Positions 51,080 to 60,264 of a stretch of DNA of 64,000 nucleotides are shown one piece after another (positions within the stretch are counted from its first letter, which is position 1; every line of letters begins with the position of its first letter). The position numbers were made by a program, and so were the translations under genes. A model generated the notes under the pieces. The model saw nothing but the letters and a program-made list of their open reading frames with translations, did not search any database and was not told where the DNA came from. Origin of the DNA: Liquorilactobacillus sicerae (GTDB taxonomy: Bacteria > Bacillota > Bacilli > Lactobacillales > Lactobacillaceae); contig NZ_JAHAVQ010000003.1 of the NCBI RefSeq assembly GCF_029916425.1, forward strand, positions 150,889-214,888. Reading direction: 5' to 3'.

Positions 51080-52079
51080 CGGTAAGATAAGTTGTGATGA
51101 TTTTATCTCGCCAAGTTAAAAATTCTTGGTTGTGTTCTTTAGGATGAACCCGATTAGTTAAGCCAATTAAGGCACTTTGCGAACTACGATCTAAAAGCAT
51201 AAAAGTCCCCGTATAGCCGGTATGATAAATACATGCTCGACCAGCCCGATCATAGCGCAGATCCCAGCCTAAAGAACGACCAGCACTGTGGGTCGGTGTC
51301 TGATCGGTGAACAACTGATCCCGCAATTTCTCAGTAAATAGCGGTGGCGACAATCGATCAGCTAACAGCCACTGAACAAACTTGATTAGATCAGCTAACG
51401 GAGCAAATAAGCCGGCTGAACCGCAATGTTCTTTTAAAATTTGCGCTTTAGGGTCATGAACAATGCCTTGTAACAATCCATGCTGAGAAGAATAAGTCGT
51501 CGGCACGCAATCAGCTATCCGTGGAGAAAAAGTACTGTGCTCCATTTTCAAAGGTTTTAAAACTTCAGCAGTAATCACTTGTTGAACTGGTTTATTAAAC
51601 AGCTGTTCAATAATTTCGCCTAAGAATATCATTCCTAAATCAGAATATTCAACTCGTTTGCCCAGCCAATCACCAGTCTGAAGTGTGTATAAAGCTGCTA
51701 ATAACTTTTTGGCTGGCAATTGATTACGATGAGGAATATAACCGGTAATCGCTGCTGTATGGGTTAATAATTCGCGAATCGTAACCCGTGGATCATAAAA
51801 CCTTGGCAAATATTTTCTGACTGAATCCACTAAATCTAATTGGCCAGTTGAAAGCAATTTTAAAATCACTGTTGTCGTTCCAACGACTTTGGTCAAAGAA
51901 GCTAAATCATATAATTGATTTGGTTTGAGCAGCTTTTTTTCAGGGACTAACTGACTATACCCTAAAACCTCGGTCTCTACGATTTGATTCTTTTGTAAAA
52001 TTGCATAAGAAAGACCTGGAACGATTTGATTTGTGACCATTTGCCGCAATAGCGCAACTGTCTGTGAGTCTAAACTCAC
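51072..52079 (-). CDS. Serine hydrolase of the beta-lactamase / PBP4* family
   Basis: 335 residues. S61-L-T-K64 is the SxxK motif, Y145-S-D is the YxN-type motif and HTGYTG (near 289) replaces KTG. No signal peptide is evident, so it may act inside the cell or use another route. Substrate unknown: esterase or D-stereospecific peptidase are typical. It starts with GTG inside the stop of the upstream phosphatase gene (4-nt overlap). Confidence 0.88.
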   Translation of the reverse strand: MSLDSQTVALLRQMVTNQIVPGLSYAILQKNQIVETEVLGYSQLVPEKKLLKPNQLYDLASLTKVVGTTTVILKLLSTGQLDLVDSVRKYLPRFYDPRVTIRELLTHTAAITGYIPHRNQLPAKKLLAALYTLQTGDWLGKRVEYSDLGMIFLGEIIEQLFNKPVQQVITAEVLKPLKMEHSTFSPRIADCVPTTYSSQHGLLQGIVHDPKAQILKEHCGSAGLFAPLADLIKFVQWLLADRLSPPLFTEKLRDQLFTDQTPTHSAGRSLGWDLRYDRAGRACIYHTGYTGTFMLLDRSSQSALIGLTNRVHPKEHNQEFLTWRDKIITTYLTEK

Positions 52080-52750
52080 GATTTTCGACTTCCTTTCTGA
52101 GGCTTAACTGGTGTTTTTAGAACAAATTTTTCATCAGTATAATCAACCTGGCAAATTTGAACATTTTTTAACAACATTCGTGGAACTTTTCCGTTTAAGC
52201 TTTCAATAAAAACTGATAAAATCAAAGCATGGGTTACAACCAAGATACTGCTTTCAGGTTGATTTGAATTATATTTATGACCAATGTATCTTAAAGTCTG
52301 TGTCATCCGATTAACCAATTGACGAGCGCTTTCGATTTGTGAACTATGATCAACTTGCTGGAATAAATCCGTCAATTTACTGGCATGGTGTGGCTGATAA
52401 AAAGCTCGCCAAATATTCACCGGTCCCAGCAAACGAATAATTTCCGGCAAAACTTGGCGATTTTTACCTTCTTCAAAACGGCCAAAGCTCAGTTCACGCA
52501 AGCCTGGATCGCGATAAATCGGTACATCAGGCTGATTGTTTTCTTTTAAAATTAATTTGGCTGTTGTATAGGTACGATCCAGATCACTGGCGTAAGCAGC
52601 TGAAAAATTGATTCCTTTTAAGTTTTGTCCAGCTTTAACAGCGGCAGCTTTTCCTTTTTTAGTTAATGGTGAATCCGTGATTCCCTGTAAACGATGATAA
52701 CGATTCAATTTGGTTTGTCCATGACGGACTAGATAAAAATGAACAGTCAA
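52076..52750 (-). CDS. Histidine phosphatase family protein
   Basis: 224 residues of the phosphoglycerate-mutase-like fold. Catalytic LVRHGQTKLNRYHRLQG near the N-terminus with the acid residue in LRELSFGRFEEG and the second histidine in ILVVTHALIL. Likely a phosphatase of unknown substrate. The start is TTG at 52750 after GGGGGTGA; the ATG 15 nt upstream lies in front of that site. Confidence 0.9.
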   Translation of the reverse strand: MTVHFYLVRHGQTKLNRYHRLQGITDSPLTKKGKAAAVKAGQNLKGINFSAAYASDLDRTYTTAKLILKENNQPDVPIYRDPGLRELSFGRFEEGKNRQVLPEIIRLLGPVNIWRAFYQPHHASKLTDLFQQVDHSSQIESARQLVNRMTQTLRYIGHKYNSNQPESSILVVTHALILSVFIESLNGKVPRMLLKNVQICQVDYTDEKFVLKTPVKPQKGSRKS

Positions 52751-52775
52751 TTCAATCACCCCCATTAACTAACTC

Positions 52776-52804
52776 TTGAAATTATTAGATGGTTCAATTA
52801 TAAC
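52776..52804 (+). promoter_or_regulatory. Promoter of the 52857 gene
   Basis: TTGAAA (52776-52781) and TATAAC (52799-52804) with a 17-nt spacer. The -35 box coincides with the first codon of the longest open frame, which rules that frame start out. Confidence 0.65.
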
Positions 52805-52856
52805 AGAAATATTGTTACAATTAAGGAAAAGACAAGATAAAAGAGGATTGAGCACA

Positions 52857-53186
52857 TTGGCAAGTAATTCTGATTCAATTTTTTATTTATTATCACACTT
52901 AAAACGACATCCACAAGCAGCTAGCTGTTTGCCGGTCCACGAAAATAATATTGTTCGTTTAAAGGTCGATGCCAAAATCAAAGTTGCAGACGCTGACATC
53001 TATTTTCCAACTAATCATTTAATGGTTAATCGGCTAACTGATAATTTTGTTGCTCAACACGGTGAACTTTTAGATTATTACCAAAAATTCACTAATATGC
53101 AAAAACCGCATTATACTGATGTTTGGGTAACAACTACCTTCATTCAGCCCGCCAATTATTATTTTATTGAACTTTCATATGAATAA
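52857..53186 (+). CDS. Unrecognised soluble protein, 109 residues
   Basis: The start is TTG at 52857, 9 nt after AAGAGGA, because the longer frame begins inside the promoter. The product (LASNSDSIFYLLSHL.., ending FIQPANYYFIELSYE) is acidic to neutral, with no membrane segment or motif I know. Two aromatic, beta-rich stretches at the end suggest a small alpha-beta fold. It is divergent from the phosphatase gene and converges on the MFS gene with a 1-nt gap. Confidence 0.7.
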   Translation: MASNSDSIFYLLSHLKRHPQAASCLPVHENNIVRLKVDAKIKVADADIYFPTNHLMVNRLTDNFVAQHGELLDYYQKFTNMQKPHYTDVWVTTTFIQPANYYFIELSYE

Positions 53187-53187
53187 C

Positions 53188-54390
53188 TTATTTAAAGCGT
53201 ACGGATTGCAATAAAATCAAATTCAGCAGCAAAAAACCGGCCGTGAAGAGAAAAACTGCTTGATAACTAAAGGCGCTAGAAATAACTGAGCCTAAGAGCG
53301 GTCCCAAAACCCCACCAATTGCCTGCGAGGATTGATTGTAGCTGAAAATTCGACCGAAAGCTTCTTGTGGAACATCAACGGTTAAAACTGTTTGGACAGC
53401 CGGCAACATTGCCGCACTGGAAAGCCCCAACAAGAAACGCAAAATTCCTAACTGCCAGGTAGTTTGTACAAAATACATTGGCACAAACACAATCATACTG
53501 ATCAATAAACCACTCAGCAAGACTTTTTGGGCACCAATTTCGTCCATTAAATGTCCAATTCTTGAAGCAACCAATAAGGTGCCAAAACCTGGCATGGCAG
53601 CGATTATCCCACTCACTAAAGAAACATTTCCTTGATGATGCATCAACTGGCGGACTAGCAGACTGATGATCGGTGAAATTGACATTAACGATGACTGAAC
53701 TAAAAGTGTCGTTAAAAACATAACAATAATTAATTTTTTATTTGTTAGCCGATGAAAGATTTCTTTCATCGGTTTTAATTTTTTAGCCGGAATCGGAACA
53801 AAATGTTCTTTGACAAAGAGATAAGTCAAGCCAAATACTACCCCCATCAACAGACCGGTAATAAAAAACGGCATTCGATAACCCCACGCACCGGCCATCA
53901 CTCCGCCAAATAACGGGCCAAGCAAAGTCCCAGTCACACTGGCTGTCATCAAGTTCCCCATAATTTGCCCACTATGCTGATGTGGTGTTTCTCCAGCCAT
54001 CAGTGCAGTCGCATTATTGATATAACCGGAAAAAACTCCTTGCAAAAAACGTAAAATAATGATTGTTAAAACATTCTGGGCTAACCCAGTGAAAAAGATT
54101 GTCAAGGCCATTACACCGGATGCTCGCAAACACATTAATTTTCGGCCACGTAAATCAGCTAATTTCCCCCAAAAAGGTGAAACAATTGCTTGTGACAAAA
54201 AAGTAATTGCAAAAGCTAATCCGGAATAAGTGTTTAACTGCCAATTATTAAATTTTCCCAGCGAATCTATGTAAAGTGAAATAAAGGGCATCGTCATCGA
54301 ATAACCCAAAGAAGTGATAAAACACCCAAACCATAAAATAAAAAAACTTTGCCGCCACTGACGACTATGCATCAAATCTATCTCTGCCAA
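53188..54390 (-). CDS. MFS multidrug-type efflux transporter
   Basis: 400 residues with 12 predicted membrane helices. The MFS motif A lies between helices 2 and 3 as FWGKLADLRGRKLM, and motif C-like GTLLGPLFGGVMAG in helix 5 marks drug/H+ antiporters of the DHA1 group (PmrA/MdtG-like). It starts with TTG after GGGAGGG. A substrate cannot be inferred. Confidence 0.9.
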   Translation of the reverse strand: MAEIDLMHSRQWRQSFFILWFGCFITSLGYSMTMPFISLYIDSLGKFNNWQLNTYSGLAFAITFLSQAIVSPFWGKLADLRGRKLMCLRASGVMALTIFFTGLAQNVLTIIILRFLQGVFSGYINNATALMAGETPHQHSGQIMGNLMTASVTGTLLGPLFGGVMAGAWGYRMPFFITGLLMGVVFGLTYLFVKEHFVPIPAKKLKPMKEIFHRLTNKKLIIVMFLTTLLVQSSLMSISPIISLLVRQLMHHQGNVSLVSGIIAAMPGFGTLLVASRIGHLMDEIGAQKVLLSGLLISMIVFVPMYFVQTTWQLGILRFLLGLSSAAMLPAVQTVLTVDVPQEAFGRIFSYNQSSQAIGGVLGPLLGSVISSAFSYQAVFLFTAGFLLLNLILLQSVRFK

Positions 54391-54458
54391 TCAATTACCC
54401 TCCCACAATTAATTAGTTGCAGTCTAATTAATCATAACATTAAAATTTACTTCTATCC

Positions 54459-54500
54459 AAAAAAGCTAGGACAAAAACTAACAATTTGTCCTAGCTTTCA
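54459..54500 (-). terminator. Terminator after the 54516 gene
   Basis: AAAGCTAGGACAAA/TTTGTCCTAGCTTT stem followed by TTTTTT on the minus strand. Confidence 0.88.
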
Positions 54501-54515
54501 GTTTTTCAAGAATCC

Positions 54516-54782
54516 TTAATCATCTAAATCTCGCTCAATATTTAAACCATAAAGTTTGCTGACGGGTTTATTTTTATCAATCGGATGAACAACGAGAATT
54601 GTTGTTGCACCTTTACTGCTGACATAACCGGCAAATTCGGCCACTTCCTCAACTTGATAGGCCAAGCCGTCGGAATTATAAATGTATTGACCCGCGACTG
54701 GCATACTTTCAAAGTAAGCCTTATTCATCCGGTAATACTCGTTTTCACCATCATGCATTACAAGCAGAACTTTAAACAACAA
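54516..54782 (-). CDS. Unrecognised small protein, 88 residues
   Basis: Begins LLFKVLLVMHDGENEYYRMNKA; start TTG at 54782, 6 nt after GGAGG, or at the next codon. It holds ESMPVAGQYIYNSDGLAYQV and GATTILVVHPIDK, consistent with a beta-rich soluble domain. I do not recognise the family. It follows the glutamine-type ABC transporter genes in the same direction and may be co-transcribed. Confidence 0.72.
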   Translation of the reverse strand: MLFKVLLVMHDGENEYYRMNKAYFESMPVAGQYIYNSDGLAYQVEEVAEFAGYVSSKGATTILVVHPIDKNKPVSKLYGLNIERDLDD

Positions 54783-54838
54783 AATCACCCTCCGTTAGCT
54801 TGAATCGTGCCTGCGACCAGCCGATCAGAGATCAAAAC

Positions 54839-55579
54839 CTAAACATTGATAACTTTATCGAGAAAGGCTTTAGTTCGAGCATTTTGCGGATGGTCAAAGA
54901 CCTGTTCCGGTTTGCCTTCTTCAACAACTTTACCATCAGCCATAAAAACGACCCGATCGGCAACTTCTTTGGCAAAACCCATTTCATGGGTGACAACGAC
55001 CATTGTCATCCCTTCTTTAGCAAGCTTTTTCATAACTTCCAAAACATCCCCAACCATTTCTGGATCAAGTGCCGAAGTGGGTTCGTCAAATAACATTATA
55101 TCAGGTTTCATCGCCAATGCACGAGCAATTGCAACCCGCTGTTTTTGTCCGCCAGACAAAGACTGTGGCATAGCTGAAAATTTATCTTCCAACCCAACAG
55201 CTTTGAGTAACCTTTTACCTTGTTGGGCCGCTTCTTCTTTCGAGAGTTTGGCCAATTCAACTGGTGCTAGCTCAATATTTTCACCAACAGTCAAATTATT
55301 AAACAAATTAAAGTGCTGAAAAACCATGCCAATGTTCTGCCGAGCTAAATCAATATTCGTCTTCGGATCACTGATATCGCGACCGTCAATAATGATTTTA
55401 CCCGAAGTTGGCGTCTCCAAACGATTCAAGCAGCGTAATAAAGTACTCTTGCCGGAACCGGAAGGACCAATCAAAACAACCACTTCATTGTCAGCAACTT
55501 TAAAATCAATTCCTTTTAAAACATGATTGTCACCAAAATTCTTTTTTAGATTGGTCACGTCTACTTTTAAATTAGTCAT
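54839..55579 (-). CDS. glnQ: Amino-acid ABC transporter ATPase (GlnQ type)
   Basis: 246 residues. Walker [17 protein letters not shown]-loop QHFNLF, signature [16 protein letters not shown], Walker [14 protein letters not shown] and H-loop VTHEMGFA are all present. The best match is the polar amino-acid uptake class. Its ATG overlaps the stop of the permease gene (TGATG). Confidence 0.95.
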   Translation of the reverse strand: MTNLKVDVTNLKKNFGDNHVLKGIDFKVADNEVVVLIGPSGSGKSTLLRCLNRLETPTSGKIIIDGRDISDPKTNIDLARQNIGMVFQHFNLFNNLTVGENIELAPVELAKLSKEEAAQQGKRLLKAVGLEDKFSAMPQSLSGGQKQRVAIARALAMKPDIMLFDEPTSALDPEMVGDVLEVMKKLAKEGMTMVVVTHEMGFAKEVADRVVFMADGKVVEEGKPEQVFDHPQNARTKAFLDKVINV

Positions 55580-57030
55580 CAGTCATTAATCCTCCGTTCT
55601 ATCCATTTCGATAACAAGGTCAAAATCGTAATGATCACCAGATAAATAACTGCAATGATCGTCCAGACACGGAAGCCTTGCAAGTTCCGAGCAATAATAA
55701 TTTTGCCGGTTTGAGTCAGTTCAAGGATCCCGATAATTGATAAGATCGACGTATCCTTTAGAGTAATAATGAACTGATTAATAAACGAAGGAATCATAAT
55801 TTTAATTCCCTGCGGCAAAACTACTTTGCGCATTGCTTTGCCAAATGGAAGTCCCAAGCTGCGGGCAGCCTCCATTTGACCACTGTCAACCGCATCGATT
55901 CCACCTTTAACAAAAGCTGCTGTATAGGCTCCCTCATTCAGAGTTAAAGTTATAATTCCAGCAACAAAGGCTGGAATTTTAGATCCAGTCAAGCTCGGAA
56001 CCCCATTGTAAATAAATAATGCCAAGACCAGCAATGGCAGGCCACGGAAAATATAGATAATTGTTGTTGAAACTCCCTGCGAGAATTTATTAGGGATGAC
56101 ACCCAACAAACCAACTAAAATCCCAAAAATCGTAGCACAAATAATCGAAACAACAGTCAACTTAATAGTTTCAAGCAAACCAGTTAAAATTGATTGGTAA
56201 TTTTCTTTGATCAAACCAGCAAACGTATTGCTGGAATCATCTTTTTTCTCATCGGCCTTTTTCTTAGCTGAAGTCGCTGAGTTGCCGGTATACTTTTTGA
56301 TGATCTGGTCATACTTACCGTTTTTCTTAAGTTTGGCCAATCCGGCATTAAACATCTTCATCAGTTTTTGATTATGGCCTTTTTTGACAGCAAAGCCGTA
56401 CTTACCAATATCAGCTGGTTTAGTGACAATCTTCAAACCAAGTCCGGTTCGAACTCCGTAATTCAAAACTGCACTATCATCAAAGCAAGCCGCCGAGTTA
56501 CCGGTTTTGACATCGTTATACATATTATCTGAATCATCGAAAGTAACTGTCTTAAAACCGTACTTTTTCTTTAATGAATTAGCATATGTGGCACCTTGTG
56601 TTCCAGTTTTCACAGCTACCCGCTTGCCCTTTAAATCCTTCAAGCTTTTAATATTGCTTTTAGGTGCAACGGCCATGACGATGCCCGATTCATAGTAAGG
56701 AGTCGAAAACTGGAAGGTTTTTTCTCTTTCCTTAGTGATTGTCATGCCAGAAATAATTCCATCAAATTGCCCAGAACTAACCCCCTGGACAGCGGCGTTA
56801 AATCCAACCGGTTTGATTTCGATTTTAAATCCTTCTGTTTTGGCAATCGTCCGAATCAGTTCCATATCGATTCCCACATACTTATTGTGAGAATTAGCAT
56901 AAACAAATGGTGGAAAAGTCACATCCGTCCCAATTGTATAAGTTTTTGCTTGAACTTGTGATTGTTTGCCAACTAAAACAGCAAAAAAAGCCGCTAACAA
57001 CAAACAAAGTGCTGCAAAGTGTTTCTTCAT
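55579..57030 (-). CDS. Fused amino-acid ABC transporter substrate-binding protein and permease
   Basis: 483 residues. Signal sequence (1-28), then a periplasmic-type SBP domain ([16 protein letters not shown] to about 250), a lysine-rich linker and a permease domain (about 275-480) with the EAA loop [21 protein letters not shown]. This SBP-permease fusion is the GlnPH type of lactic acid bacteria. With GlnQ it makes a complete importer, probably for glutamine or glutamate. Confidence 0.94.
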   Translation of the reverse strand: MKKHFAALCLLLAAFFAVLVGKQSQVQAKTYTIGTDVTFPPFVYANSHNKYVGIDMELIRTIAKTEGFKIEIKPVGFNAAVQGVSSGQFDGIISGMTITKEREKTFQFSTPYYESGIVMAVAPKSNIKSLKDLKGKRVAVKTGTQGATYANSLKKKYGFKTVTFDDSDNMYNDVKTGNSAACFDDSAVLNYGVRTGLGLKIVTKPADIGKYGFAVKKGHNQKLMKMFNAGLAKLKKNGKYDQIIKKYTGNSATSAKKKADEKKDDSSNTFAGLIKENYQSILTGLLETIKLTVVSIICATIFGILVGLLGVIPNKFSQGVSTTIIYIFRGLPLLVLALFIYNGVPSLTGSKIPAFVAGIITLTLNEGAYTAAFVKGGIDAVDSGQMEAARSLGLPFGKAMRKVVLPQGIKIMIPSFINQFIITLKDTSILSIIGILELTQTGKIIIARNLQGFRVWTIIAVIYLVIITILTLLSKWIERRIND

Positions 57031-57060
57031 TTTTCCCCCACCTTTTACTATAATGTTAAA

Positions 57061-57069
57061 ATTATATCA
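57061..57069 (-). promoter_or_regulatory. Extended -10 promoter of the glutamine-type ABC operon
   Basis: TGATATAAT on the minus strand, 31 nt before the permease start. No clear -35 box. Confidence 0.5.
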
Positions 57070-57244
57070 TAAATCTGTAATTATTTATTAAGCAAGGTAA
57101 CTGATAGCGTTTTAATTAGCTTAATTAGTTTTTTTTTAAAGAAATATCCATTGCTTGCTTTCTTTTCAAAAGCTATTTTTAAATTATTGGGCTTAAAATG
57201 TCAATTTGATGATGATGATTTTACGCCTATTTCTGCAATTTTGA

Positions 57245-57253
57245 TGTTATAAT
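57245..57253 (+). promoter_or_regulatory. Extended -10 promoter of the TIM-barrel gene
   Basis: TGTTATAAT, about 100 nt before the gene. The transcript would include the inverted repeat at 57295-57322. Confidence 0.5.
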
Positions 57254-57355
57254 CGAAAAGTAAAAACTATTTTATTTTCAAATAAAATTTGCTTAACTGG
57301 TCATCTAATCTGGCGACCAGTTATTGATTCAATTAGAACGGAGTGATTTGTTTTG

Positions 57356-58057
57356 ATGAATGGATCAGACTTCCAACGTAAAAATGTTCCCAATTTAACC
57401 TCAAAATTACGTTCAGATATTGTGTCAGCTCCAACTACTATTCGTAATGCTTCAGGAATCAATCTTTTTGGGAAACGAATCAAGAGCATTATTTATACCA
57501 TGGACGTTGCAGTCATCGCAAATTGCAATGCTGATGCTGTTTTGGCTGTTTATCCTTGGACGCCAAATACTAAAATTCTCAATGCAATTGCAACTGTTTC
57601 AAATGTCCCAATTTTAGCTGGCATCGGCGGTGGTCTAACAAAAGGCCTGCGCTCAGCAACTGTTGGTTTTTTTGCTGAAGAAAATGGTGCCCAGGCAGTT
57701 GTTTTAAATGCACCAACAACGCTTGATACGATCAATAGTGTTAAACGCGTTGTTGACGTTCCAATTATTTATACGGTTGTCAATCAAAGTGTTGATTTGC
57801 AAGAACGAATCCAGGCCGGCGTGAAAGCATTCAATATTGCAGGGGGCAAACAAACTGCTCAATTAGTTAGTTGGGTCCGTCAACAGATCGAACCTTTTGC
57901 TCCTAATTTTCCAATTATTGCTTCTGGTGGTAAAACGGCTGCCAGTATTCAACAAACTATTGATGCGGGTGCAAATGCGATCACTTTTACTGCTTATGGA
58001 ATGACTGAAGCAGTTTTCCAAAGGAAGATGGAGCTTTATCGACAGCAAAACAATTAA
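57356..58057 (+). CDS. TIM-barrel protein of unknown function
   Basis: 233 residues with alternating beta-alpha pattern of a phosphate-binding TIM barrel: IVSAPTTIRNASG, VAVIANCNADAVLAVYPWTP, NVPILAGIGGGLT and the C-terminal phosphate loop FPIIASGGKTAASIQQTIDAG. It resembles NanE- or ThiG-like barrels but no active-site signature decides it. The ATG at 57356 follows GGAGTGA by 9 nt; a TTG one codon upstream is also possible. Confidence 0.78.
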   Translation: MNGSDFQRKNVPNLTSKLRSDIVSAPTTIRNASGINLFGKRIKSIIYTMDVAVIANCNADAVLAVYPWTPNTKILNAIATVSNVPILAGIGGGLTKGLRSATVGFFAEENGAQAVVLNAPTTLDTINSVKRVVDVPIIYTVVNQSVDLQERIQAGVKAFNIAGGKQTAQLVSWVRQQIEPFAPNFPIIASGGKTAASIQQTIDAGANAITFTAYGMTEAVFQRKMELYRQQNN

Positions 58058-58106
58058 AAAGGTTCATTGTACCGGATTTTCCCAGTTCAACGAACCTTTT
58101 ATATTT
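58056..58106 (+). terminator. Terminator after the TIM-barrel gene
   Basis: AAAAGGTTC/GAACCTTTT stem with a long loop, followed by TATATTT. Confidence 0.65.
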
Positions 58107-58117
58107 ACATAGTTATT

Positions 58118-58300
58118 TTAATTTTGCTGAAAGAATCGACTTCCACCTACCAATAAGAAGAGACCTAACCATAACCACCACAGGCCAAACAAAAGTTTAA
58201 TCCCAATCACAATCAAGACCAGCGGAATTAAAATTCCTAAAAAGCCTTTAAACAACTTCCAGCTTAGCCAAATCAAAAGCAAAACTGTTAATAAGATCAT
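58118..58300 (-). CDS. Small membrane protein, 60 residues
   Basis: Two hydrophobic segments (about 1-12 and 18-55) with tryptophan-rich LFGLWWLWLGLFLLVGG. AGGAGG lies 8 nt before the ATG. It resembles the short LiaI/phage-shock-type toroid segments but is too short for a firm call. Single gene. Confidence 0.7.
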   Translation of the reverse strand: MILLTVLLLIWLSWKLFKGFLGILIPLVLIVIGIKLLFGLWWLWLGLFLLVGGSRFFQQN

Positions 58301-58364
58301 CCATCGATCCTCCTTTATAATTGAATTTTACCATAGAAATTTACTGATGCTTCTTAATTTTTTG

Positions 58365-58394
58365 CTAAAAAAAAGCTGGAAAAGCTCCCAACTT
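58365..58394 (-). terminator. Terminator after the 58448 gene
   Basis: AAGTTGG/CCAGCTT stem (one G-U pair) followed by TTTTTT, minus strand. Confidence 0.6.
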
Positions 58395-58447
58395 AATTTA
58401 AAGAATCTATAATTCCCTTTTCAATTCAATATGATTGTACTTAACCG

Positions 58448-58636
58448 CTAAACGCCTTCCGCAGCTATCGGATGCAAACTTTTGATCTGACTAGCAGCGA
58501 TTAAATGACCAGCAATCACCAAATAGCCATTAGTAATCATCAATTGATTCAAGCTTGAAAAAACTTCGCTAAAACTGCCATCAAAAGTCTGTTTAAATTT
58601 TCCTCCATTAATTAATTCAACCTCGACTCTTGTCAT
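58448..58636 (-). CDS. Unrecognised small protein, 62 residues
   Basis: MTRVEVELINGGKFKQTFDG opens a short protein with a beta-strand-rich first half, no membrane segment and no cysteine. GGGGTGA lies before the ATG and TGGTATAAT at 58671-58679 gives an extended -10, so it is a complete unit with terminator. Function unknown. Confidence 0.68.
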   Translation of the reverse strand: MTRVEVELINGGKFKQTFDGSFSEVFSSLNQLMITNGYLVIAGHLIAASQIKSLHPIAAEGV

Positions 58637-58670
58637 TTAATCACCCCATTTTAATCTATCTCTAATTTTT

Positions 58671-58679
58671 ATTATACCA
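58671..58679 (-). promoter_or_regulatory. Extended -10 promoter of the 62-residue protein gene
   Basis: TGGTATAAT on the minus strand, 35 nt before the gene start. Confidence 0.5.
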
Positions 58680-58785
58680 CTTTCATTTAATTTAGTTTAA
58701 AGATTACTCTAATTTCTTAAAAACAAATTTTTAAGCAGCTTTTCATTCAGCAAACAAAAATTTTCTCCCCATTACTTTACATCCA

Positions 58786-60237
58786 TTAGCTTAAACGGCT
58801 TTTAAATTTCTCAAAAGCTTTAAATAAGGCGGGGCGAATTATTTTTTGACTGGCAGTTTTTGGCATTTGATCCAACTGACAAAAATAATGTGGAACTTTA
58901 TAATGAGCCAATTGCTGATAACCGTAAGCTTTCAGCAACCTTGAATCGATCCGTTTTCTAGCAGTAAAAAAGGCACAGGGAACTTGACCCCACTTTTGAT
59001 CTGGAACACCAATAACCGCAAACTCGGTCACTGAATCATAGTTTTGATAAACGTTTTCGATTTCTTGTGGAAAAATATTTTCTCCGCCGGAAATGATCAT
59101 CTCATTTTTTCGACCTTTGACATAGAGATAACCAGTTTGATCAAAATATCCAATATCTCCGGTCTTAAACCAGTTATCGGCAGTCATTTGCTGCTGAAAA
59201 CTGGCTGGGTTATCTAAATAAGTAGTAACAATATTTGGACCTTTAAGCTGAATTTCAGCGTCTGATTTGCTAAGCCGTAACTGAATTGGAAATAATGGCT
59301 TGCCAACGGAACCAATATGCCGCGGGGCATCTGCAAAACTTAAAGCCACCACTTGCGAACAGGTTTCAGTCATCCCATAAGACTGAACTACCGGCAAATT
59401 CAACTGGCGGCAACGATTGAGTGTCGCTAAATCAATCGGTCCACCCCCCAGCAAAAAGCCACGAAACTTTGGCTGATAACCTGTCGCTGGAAATTCAGTT
59501 AATAGCTGTTGCAGCATCTGCGGTACAACCGACATTAAGGTGACTGGACTAGTTTGTAGAGCTTTATTAACTGACTCCGTTGAAAAATGTGGCAACAATA
59601 GTACTCCCATTCCATAAATTAAACTGCGCATCATAATTGATAAGCCGCTGATATGAAATAGTGGCAAAGCACATAGCCATAACTCAGCTGGGTCTAAACC
59701 AAGATTGAACGCTGAACCGACAGCAGAGAAAAAATGGTTGCCAAAAGTCTGTACCACTCCACGCGGTTGACCAGTCGTTCCTGAAGTATACATAATTGAT
59801 GCAACCTCGTTCAAAGCAAACTCTTTTTCTAAGGTCACCTTAGAAACAGCCAACCTGAAAAGCTGGCTTAACTTGAAAGTTTTGATTCTTAAAAGTTCTG
59901 CCGAAGACCAGTTCAGCTGTAAATCATCATCGATTAATAATAGCTTGACTTTAGATAATCTTACCTGTTGAGAAATTTCTGACAAACTTAAACGATAATT
60001 TAAAAGAACCGGCAAAGCACCGATTTGCTGTAAAGCTAAAATGACAAAATAACTGTTAGCCGTATTACTGGCTAAAACAGCAATCCGATCAGCTTTTCTA
60101 ATTTTTAAAGCAACCAATCCGCTAGCAACTTGACGTACTTTATTCAACAACTCTTTAAAATTTAAATGTTGCCCCTGATAAATCAAAGCTAGTTTATCTG
60201 GTTTAGCTGTTGCTTGTTTAATCAACCAATTTTGCAT
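58786..60237 (-). CDS. menE: O-succinylbenzoate-CoA ligase
   Basis: AMP-forming acyl-CoA synthetase of menaquinone synthesis. 483 residues. Motifs SIMYTSGTTGQPRGV, QSYGMTETCSQ, WFKTGDIGYFD and KGRKNEMIISGGENIFPQEIE are intact; the C-terminal catalytic lysine lies in MPKTASQKIIRPAL. Assignment as MenE rests on menB next door (27 nt upstream). Confidence 0.92.
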   Translation of the reverse strand: MQNWLIKQATAKPDKLALIYQGQHLNFKELLNKVRQVASGLVALKIRKADRIAVLASNTANSYFVILALQQIGALPVLLNYRLSLSEISQQVRLSKVKLLLIDDDLQLNWSSAELLRIKTFKLSQLFRLAVSKVTLEKEFALNEVASIMYTSGTTGQPRGVVQTFGNHFFSAVGSAFNLGLDPAELWLCALPLFHISGLSIMMRSLIYGMGVLLLPHFSTESVNKALQTSPVTLMSVVPQMLQQLLTEFPATGYQPKFRGFLLGGGPIDLATLNRCRQLNLPVVQSYGMTETCSQVVALSFADAPRHIGSVGKPLFPIQLRLSKSDAEIQLKGPNIVTTYLDNPASFQQQMTADNWFKTGDIGYFDQTGYLYVKGRKNEMIISGGENIFPQEIENVYQNYDSVTEFAVIGVPDQKWGQVPCAFFTARKRIDSRLLKAYGYQQLAHYKVPHYFCQLDQMPKTASQKIIRPALFKAFEKFKSRLS

Positions 60238-60264
60238 CTTGATCTTCCTTTTAAATTTAAAATT

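Larger units (their letters stand above)
57031..57355. other. Divergent intergenic region (325 bp)
   Basis: It holds the extended -10 promoters of the ABC operon and of the TIM-barrel gene, and a perfect inverted repeat (AACTGGTC at 57295-57302, GACCAGTT at 57315-57322) in the leader of the latter. No ORF of interest is seen. Confidence 0.55.

Noticed and set aside
51072..52079. Serine hydrolase as a beta-lactamase resistance gene
   Set aside because: Only the fold and the SxxK, YxD and HTG motifs are shared; there is no signal peptide and the family is mostly esterases and peptidases.
54846..55319. Plus-strand 157-codon frame antisense to glnQ
   Set aside because: Long only because the ABC ATPase codons on the other strand avoid stops; serine- and threonine-rich shadow without ribosome site.
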